A DNA stretch of 64,000 nt, from assembly GCF_003666685.1 (NCBI RefSeq), contig NZ_RCIZ01000015.1, forward strand, positions 1 to 64,000, given 5' to 3'. Of this stretch, positions 45,015 through 52,168 are shown piece by piece; positions within the stretch are counted from its first letter, which is position 1, and the number at the start of each line of letters is the position of its first letter. The DNA comes from Mesorhizobium sp. YM1C-6-2. GTDB lineage: Bacteria; Pseudomonadota; Alphaproteobacteria; Rhizobiales; Rhizobiaceae. The notes beneath the pieces were generated by a model. It searched no databases and had not been told where the DNA came from. It saw only the letters and a program-made list of their open reading frames with translations. The translations under genes were made by a program, and so were the position numbers.

Positions 45015-45665
45015 CTAGCCCCGTCGGGCAAGTCGGATTTCGAGCCGGCGGCTGGCGAGCGACAACGGCCAACACAGTGCGAAATAGATCAGCGAGACGA
45101 TGATGAACACGGTCAGCGGCTGATAGGTGGCGTTGTTGATCAGTTGTCCGGTGCGGGTGAGCTCGGTGAAGCCGATGATCGAGGCGAGGGACGTGTTCTT
45201 GATCAACTGCACCAGAAAACCGATGGTCGGCGGGATCGCCAGGCGCAACGCCTGCGGTAGCACGACGAGCAGGTTCGTCTGCCATTGACGGAGCCCCAGC
45301 GACCTTGCCGCCTCCGACTGCCCCGCGGGAACGGCCTCTATGCAGCCGCGCCAGATCTCGCCGAGGAACGCGCTGCCGTAGAGCGTCAGACCAACGGCCG
45401 CCGCCGTCCAGGCGCTGATCTGCAGGCCGATGATGTTGGCGCCGAAGAAGACGATGAAGAGCTGCATCAGGAGTGGCGTATCCTGGAACAGCTCGATGTA
45501 TCCGCTCGCCGCGTGACGCAGCGCTTTCATCCGGGAGGTCCGGGCAAGGGCTATCAGCAGCCCCATCACCGATCCACCCGCGAAGGCGATCAGCGAAAGC
45601 ACGATCGTCCACCGCGCGGCAAGCAGCAGCAGGACGAGATCCCCGGTGGAGAAATCGCGGATCAT
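45015..45665 (-). CDS. Polar amino acid-type ABC transporter permease (HisM/GlnP-like), second
   Basis: A 216-residue permease of the His/Glu/Gln group with five hydrophobic segments. The coupling loop is GQSEAARSLGLRQWQTNLLVVLPQALR and FIELFQDTPLLMQL-like sequence (YIELFQDTPLLMQLFIVFFG) is the group hallmark. The start at 45665 overlaps the preceding permease by four bases. No ATP-binding partner follows; the next complete gene downstream is on the other strand. Confidence 0.9.
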   Translation of the reverse strand: MIRDFSTGDLVLLLLAARWTIVLSLIAFAGGSVMGLLIALARTSRMKALRHAASGYIELFQDTPLLMQLFIVFFGANIIGLQISAWTAAAVGLTLYGSAFLGEIWRGCIEAVPAGQSEAARSLGLRQWQTNLLVVLPQALRLAIPPTIGFLVQLIKNTSLASIIGFTELTRTGQLINNATYQPLTVFIIVSLIYFALCWPLSLASRRLEIRLARRG

Positions 45666-46351
45666 CTTACGCGGATCCAGCGCGCATAGATCATGTGGAA
45701 GGCCGTCCGGAAAACGAGCGACAGGGCGATGTAGATCAGCGTGACGACGAAATAGACTTCGAAGGTACGAAACGTGCGGCTCTGGATGGTGTTGGCGGTG
45801 GCAGTCAGTTCCTCGACTGCGATCGCCGAGACGATACTGGTGCCAAGCATCAACAGGATGAACTGACTGGTCAGCGCCGGATAGATCGCGATCAGCGCCT
45901 GCTTGAAGATGACCAGCCGGAAGATCAGGAACGGTCGCAACCCAAGCACCTTGGCCGCTTCTATCTGGCCCTTGGAAATGGATTCTATGCCGGCGCGGAT
46001 AATCTCGGTGCCGTAGGCGCCGACATTGATGGTCATGGCGAGGATGGCGGCGTGATCTGCCTGCAGCCGGATGCCGAGGCTGGGCAGCCCGAGATAGACG
46101 ACGAACACCTGGACAAGGAAGGGCGTGTTGCGGATGAACTCGACGTAGACCCGTATCGCGGCCTTCAGGGGACGCGGCCCGTAGACCGAGCCGAAGGCGC
46201 CGGCCGTGGCGACGATCATCCCGAACACCATCGAGAAAATGGACAGTTTGACGGTCAGGAGCAGCCCATCGACGAGCAACGGCCACTCACGCCAGACCGT
46301 GCCAAACTGGAACGTATAATCCAGCACCGGAATGTTCGTCCTAGGAAGCAT
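45662..46351 (-). CDS. Polar amino acid-type ABC transporter permease (HisQ/GlnP-like), first
   Basis: A 229-residue permease. It has YVEFIRNTPFLVQVFVVYLG and the coupling loop GQIEAAKVLGLRPFLIFRLVIFKQAL. It is divergent from its binding-protein gene across a 66-base promoter region that contains a GntR/LacI-type operator (46363-46374). The pair of permeases plus binding protein would need an ATPase from elsewhere in the genome. Confidence 0.9.
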   Translation of the reverse strand: MLPRTNIPVLDYTFQFGTVWREWPLLVDGLLLTVKLSIFSMVFGMIVATAGAFGSVYGPRPLKAAIRVYVEFIRNTPFLVQVFVVYLGLPSLGIRLQADHAAILAMTINVGAYGTEIIRAGIESISKGQIEAAKVLGLRPFLIFRLVIFKQALIAIYPALTSQFILLMLGTSIVSAIAVEELTATANTIQSRTFRTFEVYFVVTLIYIALSLVFRTAFHMIYARWIRVR

Positions 46352-46362
46352 TATCTTGACTT

Positions 46363-46374
46363 GTTACCGATAAC
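46363..46374. promoter_or_regulatory. LacI-family (GntR-type) operator GTTACCGATAAC
   Basis: It lies between divergent importer genes and differs by one base from the perfect palindrome at 56808-56819. With flanking bases it reads TGTTACCGATAACA, which is the form of the classic gluconate-repressor operator. It likely binds the LacI-family protein encoded at 56.9-57.9 kb. Confidence 0.75.
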
Positions 46375-46417
46375 ATGCACAGTCCCAGGGCATTGGCAAG
46401 CCCATAGGGAGGAAATC

Positions 46418-47194
46418 ATGAAGTGGCTGGCAGTATTCGTATTGGCATCATTGAGCCTGGTCGGCGCTGCCCAGGCGCAGAGCGTCGACGACATCATCTC
46501 GAAGGGCAAGATCGCGATCGCCGTCGATCCGACCAGCGCGCCATTCGGGATCACCGGAACCGATGGCCAGCCCGACGGCTATGACGTAGACGTGGCTCGC
46601 CTCGTGGCGAAATACATGGGCGTCGAGCTCGAGCTGGTGCCGGTCACCTCGACCAACCGCATTCCCTATCTGCTTACCAACCGCGTCGACCTGGTGATCT
46701 CGCTGTTCTCGATCACGCCGGAGCGCGCGCTGCAGGTGTGGTTCTCCGATCCCTATGCGGGCGTCGGTACGATCATCACTGCACGCAAGGACAAGCAGAT
46801 CGCTTCCTTCGACGACCTCAAGGGGTTGAAGGTCGGCGTGCCGCGCGGCACCATCCCGGACATACTGCTGACGAAGAAAGAGCTGCCCGACGTGGAGATC
46901 ATGCGCTTCGACGACGAAGCGACCTCAATCCAGGCTCTCGTCACCGGTCAGGTGGATGCGCTGGGCAGCAGCACGACGGCGCTGATCGTGCTCAACCGCG
47001 GCAAGGCGGAGAAGGAGTTCGAGTCCAAGATCACGCTGGTCGAGAACCATTTCGGTATCGGCATGCGGCGCGGCCAGGAAGACCTGCGTCAATGGCTCGA
47101 CACCTTTGTCTATTCGATCAAGACGAATGGCGAACTCAACGCCATCGCCCAGAAATGGACTGGCGATGACCTGAAGCCTCTGCCCACCTTCTGA
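46418..47194 (+). CDS. Polar amino acid-type ABC transporter substrate-binding protein
   Basis: A 258-residue periplasmic type 2 binding protein. The start at 46418 follows GGGAGG. The signal peptide spans about 1-20 (cleavage at AQA-QS). KGKIAIAVDPTSAPFG, TDGQPDGYDVDVARLVAKYMG and SITPERALQVWFSDPYA match the HisJ/GlnH family. The usual ligand-carboxylate-binding Arg of amino-acid binders is in the family position near TPER. Control by the acid-sugar LacI operator suggests that the ligand could be a sugar acid or opine-like compound. Confidence 0.88.
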   Translation: MKWLAVFVLASLSLVGAAQAQSVDDIISKGKIAIAVDPTSAPFGITGTDGQPDGYDVDVARLVAKYMGVELELVPVTSTNRIPYLLTNRVDLVISLFSITPERALQVWFSDPYAGVGTIITARKDKQIASFDDLKGLKVGVPRGTIPDILLTKKELPDVEIMRFDDEATSIQALVTGQVDALGSSTTALIVLNRGKAEKEFESKITLVENHFGIGMRRGQEDLRQWLDTFVYSIKTNGELNAIAQKWTGDDLKPLPTF

Positions 47195-47223
47195 TCGTAT
47201 ATTCGTCTTCTTTCGGGAAAGCC

Positions 47224-47259
47224 GCGCCTGTCCGCCTCAGCGGACAGGCGCTTTCTTTT
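47224..47259 (+). terminator. Rho-independent terminator
   Basis: An 11-bp perfect stem (GCGCCTGTCCG at 47224-47234, complement at 47241-47251) with loop CCTCAG is followed by TTTCTTTT. It terminates the binding-protein gene. Because the leftward transketolase gene ends at 47269, the stem may also help stop transcripts from that side, though no U-run exists in that direction. Confidence 0.85.
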
Positions 47260-47268
47260 GGCCTCGGA

Positions 47269-48264
47269 TCAGGACCTCTTCAGGCGCAGGGCGGCATGCG
47301 CTTGGGCGACGATGCCGTCGCTCGTGAGCCCGCTGCGTACCATCAGGGTCGGCGAGGCGCCGAGTTCGACGAACGTGTCGGCGATGCCGACCGGCATCAG
47401 CGGCCGTGCGATGCCGGCCTTGTAGAGCGCCTCGCGTACCTGGGTCGCCAGTCCTCCGGTGATGACATGGTTCTCGGCCGTGACGATCGCGTCGTGTTTC
47501 GATGCGAACTCGGCGACGGAGTCGGCATCGAACGGCTTCAGCGTCGGCGTGTGGAGTACGCCGGCCGAGATGTCCTCGGCATTGAGCGCGTTGGCCGCGT
47601 CGATGGCATGTTCGGTCATCAAGCCGGTCGAAATGATGCCGACATCCGCGCCTTCGCGAAGCACCGAGGCCTTGCCGATGACGAAGCTGTATGTCTTGGG
47701 GTCGAGCACCCGGGGAACCTTGCCGCGCAGGAGCCGCACATAGACAGGACCGTCATAATCCGCGATGGCGTGGGTGATTTGCGAGATGTCGGTCGCGTCG
47801 CATGGATCTATGACCACCAGGTTCGGGATCATGCACATCAGCGCCGTGTCCTCGATCGCCTGGTGGGTGCCACCATAGCCTGTCGTCAGGCCGGGCAGAC
47901 CGGCGATGATCTTGACGTTGACATTGCTGTGGGCGCAAGCGATCGCGATGAAATCGTAGGCGCGACGGGTGGCGAAGACGCCATAGGTGGTGGCGAAGGG
48001 GACGGTGCCTGTGCGAGCAAGCCCCGCCGCGACCGCGACGAGGTTCTGCTCGGCCATGCCGACATTGAAGAAGCGGTCGGGATAGGCGTCGCGAAACGGC
48101 AGGATGTCGGTGTATTTGCCGAGATCGGCGGTGAGGCCGACGATGTCGCCGCGGTGCTTCTGCACGTCGATCAGTGCGGTGCCGAACGGTGCGTCGACGA
48201 CAGGCCGCGCGTCGAGCGCCTCGTCGACGCCCATGGCCTTGGAGTAAGTACGTGCGGTCGTCAT
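47269..48264 (-). CDS. Transketolase-like protein, C-terminal (pyrimidine-binding) subunit
   Basis: A 331-residue half-transketolase containing the pyrimidine domain (GMAEQNLVAVAAGLARTG with the ThDP-activating Glu, then TTYGVFATRRAYDFIAIACAHS) and the C-terminal transketolase domain (VITAENH-type strand: IVTAENHVITGGL). The start at 48264 overlaps the N-terminal subunit's stop (ATGA). Split transketolases occur in sugar operons, for example as apulose-4-phosphate transketolase (AptA/AptB). It is the last gene of the LacI-controlled operon and probably transfers a ketol unit from the pathway's sugar phosphate. Confidence 0.87.
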   Translation of the reverse strand: MTTARTYSKAMGVDEALDARPVVDAPFGTALIDVQKHRGDIVGLTADLGKYTDILPFRDAYPDRFFNVGMAEQNLVAVAAGLARTGTVPFATTYGVFATRRAYDFIAIACAHSNVNVKIIAGLPGLTTGYGGTHQAIEDTALMCMIPNLVVIDPCDATDISQITHAIADYDGPVYVRLLRGKVPRVLDPKTYSFVIGKASVLREGADVGIISTGLMTEHAIDAANALNAEDISAGVLHTPTLKPFDADSVAEFASKHDAIVTAENHVITGGLATQVREALYKAGIARPLMPVGIADTFVELGASPTLMVRSGLTSDGIVAQAHAALRLKRS

Positions 48265-49106
48265 CAGGGCTGACCTTCCAGTTCGAGGATGAGCGCGTCC
48301 CATTCCTCCGGCTCGACGCGCACGAAATGCGCCTTCTCTCGCTGTTCCAATGTCGGCACGCCCTTGCCGGGCTTCGTGCGAAGCACAATCGCGTGTGGCC
48401 TGCCTTCCGTCGCCCGCGCTTGCTCCAAGGCGGCGACGACAGCGGCCATGTCGTTGCCGTCGATCTCCTGCACCTGCCAGCCGAAGGCGCGCCACTTGTC
48501 GGCGACCGGCTCGATGTCGATGACGATCGCGCCGTCGGCCTGGATGCCGTTGCAGTCGATCAGCGCGACGAGGTTGTCGAGTCGGAAGTTGCTGCCGGCC
48601 ATCGCCGCTTCCCAGGTTGAGCCTTCCTGCAACTCGCCATCGGAAAGCTCGCAGAAGATGCGTGCGCTAGAGTTTTGGAGGCGCAACCCGAGTGCCATGC
48701 CGACGCCCTGGCCGAGACCGTGGCCGAGCGAGCCGCCGATGATCTCGACGCCGGGCGTCGTGTCGAGCGTCGACATCTGGAGCCGGCTGTCGTCGGCACC
48801 GTAGGTCGGCAGCTCCTCGAGCGGAAAGATGCCGGCTTCGGCCAGCGCCGCCCAGAGGGCGATGGAATAGTGGCCGGTCGACAGCAGGAAGCGGTCGCGG
48901 TTCGGATCGGTGAGGTTTTCGGGCGACCAGCGCAACTCGTGGAAATAGATCGCGGCGAGAACGTCGGCTATGCCGAGACCTTGCCCGATATAGCCCTGGC
49001 CCGGCCCGCGCGCCATGACCAGCATGTGGTTCCTCATGTGCTTGGCGCGCGCCTTCAGGGCGGCGATGTCGGCCTTGGCCGGTGGATGGTTGGGAATGCG
49101 TGTCAT
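48264..49106 (-). CDS. Transketolase-like protein, N-terminal (ThDP pyrophosphate-binding) subunit
   Basis: A 280-residue subunit carrying the ThDP-binding region: GGSLGHGLGQGVGMALG and the metal motif GDGE...N in variant form (CELSDGELQEGSTWEAAM with DCNGIQADG). The open frame continues upstream into the SDR gene, but MTRIPNHPPAKAD at 49106 is the natural start. It is three bases after the SDR stop and overlaps the C-terminal subunit gene. Confidence 0.87.
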   Translation of the reverse strand: MTRIPNHPPAKADIAALKARAKHMRNHMLVMARGPGQGYIGQGLGIADVLAAIYFHELRWSPENLTDPNRDRFLLSTGHYSIALWAALAEAGIFPLEELPTYGADDSRLQMSTLDTTPGVEIIGGSLGHGLGQGVGMALGLRLQNSSARIFCELSDGELQEGSTWEAAMAGSNFRLDNLVALIDCNGIQADGAIVIDIEPVADKWRAFGWQVQEIDGNDMAAVVAALEQARATEGRPHAIVLRTKPGKGVPTLEQREKAHFVRVEPEEWDALILELEGQP

Positions 49107-49108
49107 AA

Positions 49109-49882
49109 TCAGTCCTTGTCCAGGCCGCCGCTCATGTTGAGCCGCTCGGCAACCAGATAATCGGGAGCATCGAGCGCCAGCCAAACCACCGCCGCGGCAA
49201 CCTCCGCGATCTCGGCGCGACGGCCGAGCGGAATGCGCCGCGTGCGCTCCGCGAGGAAGGTCTCGAAATCGTCGCGGCCCTCCATGCGCGCCATCGTTGC
49301 TTCGGTCGAACGCTGCATCTCCGTGTCCATCATGCCCGGTGCGAGCGAGTTGACGAGCACGCCGTGTGGCGCCAGCGCCACCGCAGCGGCCCGCGTAATG
49401 GAATCGACGGCGGCCTTGCTCGCCGAATAGGCGGCGTAGTTGGGCAGCGCCATGCGCGAGGCAGGCGAGGTGATGTTGACGATGCGGCCGCGGCCGGCCG
49501 CTTTCATCGCGTTCCCGGCGGCGACGGTCAGCATGGCGAGCGCCGTGACGTTGATGCCCAGCGTCCGCTCCCATGATTTGAGCGTCATCTCGAGGAACGG
49601 CTCGATGACGCCGTAGCCGGCATTGTTGACGAGGATGTCGATCCTGCCCCAGCGCTCGGCGACGGCGCTGACGGCCGTTTCTGCTGCGCCTTCCCTGGTC
49701 AGGTCGCCGGGAAGATGCGCAACGCCGTCGCCAGCCGCGGCAGTCTCGGCGAGGCCGGCGGCATTGATATCGGCGATGGCTACACGCACTCCGCGCGCGA
49801 TGAGTTGATGGGCGATCTCGCGCCCCATGCCGCCGCCTGCGCCGGTGACGAGCGCCGTCCTTTGTTCGTTTCTCTCTGTCAT
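49109..49882 (-). CDS. Short-chain dehydrogenase/reductase
   Basis: A 257-residue classical SDR with TGAGGGMG, Asp in VAIADIN, NNAGYGV, Ser in NITSPASRM and YSASK, and C-terminal MSGGLD. The start at 49882 (MTERNEQRT) is chosen because the Rossmann fold begins right there. It sits between the dehydratase and transketolase genes, so it should oxidise or reduce an acid-sugar intermediate. Confidence 0.87.
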   Translation of the reverse strand: MTERNEQRTALVTGAGGGMGREIAHQLIARGVRVAIADINAAGLAETAAAGDGVAHLPGDLTREGAAETAVSAVAERWGRIDILVNNAGYGVIEPFLEMTLKSWERTLGINVTALAMLTVAAGNAMKAAGRGRIVNITSPASRMALPNYAAYSASKAAVDSITRAAAVALAPHGVLVNSLAPGMMDTEMQRSTEATMARMEGRDDFETFLAERTRRIPLGRRAEIAEVAAAVVWLALDAPDYLVAERLNMSGGLDKD

Positions 49883-49895
49883 GTCTGTCCTGCGG

Positions 49896-51068
49896 TCACT
49901 TGATGCGGGCAAGCTTGGCGGTGCCGGTGAATTCGTCGCGCCATGAGGCGTCCCAAAGCGAAGGAAACGCCAGCGGCCTGTAGGGATGTTCCGCGATCGC
50001 TCGCTCGTCGAGCTCGATGCCGAGGCCGGGCGCTTCAGGCAGCGAAAGCCTGCCGTTCTGCAGCGGGTTCCAGCCGCTGACGAGATCGCTGCGCCAGTCG
50101 ACGTCGAACTCACCGAAACTCTCCAGCATGAGCATGTTCGGCGTAGACCAGGCGACATGCAGCGCTGCCGCGAAGGCGACCGGGCCGACCGAGCTGTGCG
50201 GCGAGATGCCAATATCCTGCGCGGCGGCCATCGCCGCGATCTTTTTCGCCATGGTGATGCCGCCGCAATGGGCGACGTCCATCTGCACGACGTCGACGGC
50301 GCGCAGATTGATGAGCCGGGCGAAGTCGGCGAGCGTGTATAGCCGTTCGCCTGAGGAGATCGGCAGGCGGGTGCGCTCCTTCACTTCGCGCAGCAGTTCG
50401 ACGCTCTCCGGCGCCACCGGCTCCTCGCACCACAAGATCCGCTTGCCGTTCAGGCGATCGATGAAGCGCACCGCGTCGCTGACGCCGAGGCGGCCGTGGA
50501 TCTCGATCATCATTCCGACATCGGGCCCGATCGCGCCGGCGACTGCCTCGACGACGGCCACCGCGTGTTCTTCCTCGTTTCGGTCGAGCTGCTTCCATGC
50601 CGTCGCGAAAGGATCGAACTTCATGGCGCCGTAGCCGCGCGCCGCGACCTGGCTCGCACGGGCAGCGAAGTCGGCCGGCGTCTCGCAGCCGCCGTACCAG
50701 CCGTTGGCATAGGCATGGAGCTCGCGTTTGGCGCATCCGCCGATCAGGCGATAGACCGGCTGGCCGGTCGCCTTGCCGATGATGTCCCACATGGCGATCT
50801 CGGCGGCGGAGATCGCCGTCATCACGGTCGAGCCGCCCTGGTACTGGTCGCGGATCATGTCGCCGACGACCTGCTCGATGTCGAAGGGGTCCTTGCCGAT
50901 GATGCGCGAGGCGACCCATTCGTTGACCAGCACCTCGACGGCCTTCTCCTGCCATTCAAGCGTGGCCTCGCCGATACCGGTAATTCCGGTGTCGGTGGTG
51001 AGCCGGACGAAGAGATAGTTCCGTTGGCCGGCATTCGCCAGGAATGTCTCGAGCTTCTTGATCTTCAT
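49896..51068 (-). CDS. Enolase-superfamily acid-sugar dehydratase, galactonate dehydratase-like
   Basis: A 390-residue mandelate racemase/muconate-lactonizing-type protein. Metal ligands are Glu189, Glu215 (WCEEPVAPE) and Glu241 (SSGERL). Lys150 is in MKFDPF, and two potential acid/base residues are His191 in EIHGR and His291 in SPHSSVGP. The D/E-x-H plus SPH arrangement is that of D-galactonate dehydratase (DgoD), with Glu instead of the usual Asp as the first metal ligand. It would remove water from an aldonate to give a 2-keto-3-deoxy acid. It overlaps the Gfo/Idh gene by four bases. The exact sugar acid is undetermined. Confidence 0.88.
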   Translation of the reverse strand: MKIKKLETFLANAGQRNYLFVRLTTDTGITGIGEATLEWQEKAVEVLVNEWVASRIIGKDPFDIEQVVGDMIRDQYQGGSTVMTAISAAEIAMWDIIGKATGQPVYRLIGGCAKRELHAYANGWYGGCETPADFAARASQVAARGYGAMKFDPFATAWKQLDRNEEEHAVAVVEAVAGAIGPDVGMMIEIHGRLGVSDAVRFIDRLNGKRILWCEEPVAPESVELLREVKERTRLPISSGERLYTLADFARLINLRAVDVVQMDVAHCGGITMAKKIAAMAAAQDIGISPHSSVGPVAFAAALHVAWSTPNMLMLESFGEFDVDWRSDLVSGWNPLQNGRLSLPEAPGLGIELDERAIAEHPYRPLAFPSLWDASWRDEFTGTAKLARIK

Positions 51069-52168
51069 GGCGCCAGCCCTTCAGCAGCAATATCGACGTC
51101 GCGGTCCTCGGCGAGCGACCGGCGGATGGCCTCGATCAGTCCGACGGCCGCGGCGCCGTCTTTCGCCGGCGTGGCAAGCGGGGCGAGGCCGCGCACCGCA
51201 TCGAGCACGTTTTCCAACAGCCCGGCGTAGCCGCCGAATGCCTCGTCGAACATCAAGGTGTTAGGCACGACCGGCCGCCAACTCTTGGCGGGGCCTGTCT
51301 CGTCATCGTAGAGCGTCGTCTCGATCTGGTCGTCGACGACCAGGAAGGCGTTGCGGCCGATGATCTCGACGCGCTCCCAAGGCTTGAAGCTCATGGCGGC
51401 CGCGCTCGTCGTCAGCGAGCCGATCGCTCCCGACGCGAAGGCGAAGGACACGACGGCGCTGAGCAGACCGCCATCGTCGCAGCGGATGCCGCGGGCGTGC
51501 AGCTTCGACACCGGTCCCATGAACCACTGCACGAGATCGAGGAGGTGGACCGTACCGCCCTCGAGAAGATCGACATAGGGATAGCCGAGCGTGAATTTCC
51601 CGGTGAAGACGCTTGGCGTCGATTTCAGCGCGCCGGCCTCGATCAGGGCCTTTGCCATTGCATAGGGTGGCGAGAAGCGCTTGTTGGCGACCGAAGCGAG
51701 CAGCACACCTGCCTGCTCCGCGTTGCGCACCAGGTCTGTCGCCTCCGTGAAGTTGCGCGCCAGCGGCTTCTCGATCAAGCAGGGAATGCCAAGCTCGATC
51801 GCCTGGGTGGCGATCGGCACATGCGCGGCGTCGGTAGCCAGCACCAGTAGGATGTCTGGTCGCCTGGCGTCGAGCATTGCCGCGACATCGGCGAACGCGG
51901 CGGAACCTGCGAGTGCTGCCGCTTTTTCGGCGACCTCGGCGCGTGGATCGGCGATCGCCGTCACCGCGACAGGCTCTCCTTTGGTCTGCAGGTGGCGGAT
52001 GGCGGGGATCCATTTCGCCTGCGCCACCCCGCCTGCACCGGCAACAGCGACGGTGAGTGGACGCCTTTTTGCGCGTTCCGCATCCGGCACGACGCCGTAG
52101 ACGTCGCCGCGCGTGAAGGCCGCGTCATAGGATGTGTGGCCGAAATCGATGGCGGGCCAGCTCTTCAT
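51065..52168 (-). CDS. Gfo/Idh/MocA-family oxidoreductase
   Basis: A 367-residue NAD(P)-dependent sugar dehydrogenase. The Rossmann motif is VAGAGGVAQAKWIPAI at about 42-57, the conserved EKP is in CLIEKPLARN, and the catalytic region includes GGTVHLLDLVQWF. The start at 52168 (MKSWPAIDFGHTSYD) overlaps the permease stop (ATGA); the far longer upstream frame is the shadow of the permease. The N-terminal 40 residues precede the usual fold start. D-apiose dehydrogenase belongs to this family, but so do many inositol and glucose dehydrogenases. Confidence 0.88.
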   Translation of the reverse strand: MKSWPAIDFGHTSYDAAFTRGDVYGVVPDAERAKRRPLTVAVAGAGGVAQAKWIPAIRHLQTKGEPVAVTAIADPRAEVAEKAAALAGSAAFADVAAMLDARRPDILLVLATDAAHVPIATQAIELGIPCLIEKPLARNFTEATDLVRNAEQAGVLLASVANKRFSPPYAMAKALIEAGALKSTPSVFTGKFTLGYPYVDLLEGGTVHLLDLVQWFMGPVSKLHARGIRCDDGGLLSAVVSFAFASGAIGSLTTSAAAMSFKPWERVEIIGRNAFLVVDDQIETTLYDDETGPAKSWRPVVPNTLMFDEAFGGYAGLLENVLDAVRGLAPLATPAKDGAAAVGLIEAIRRSLAEDRDVDIAAEGLAP

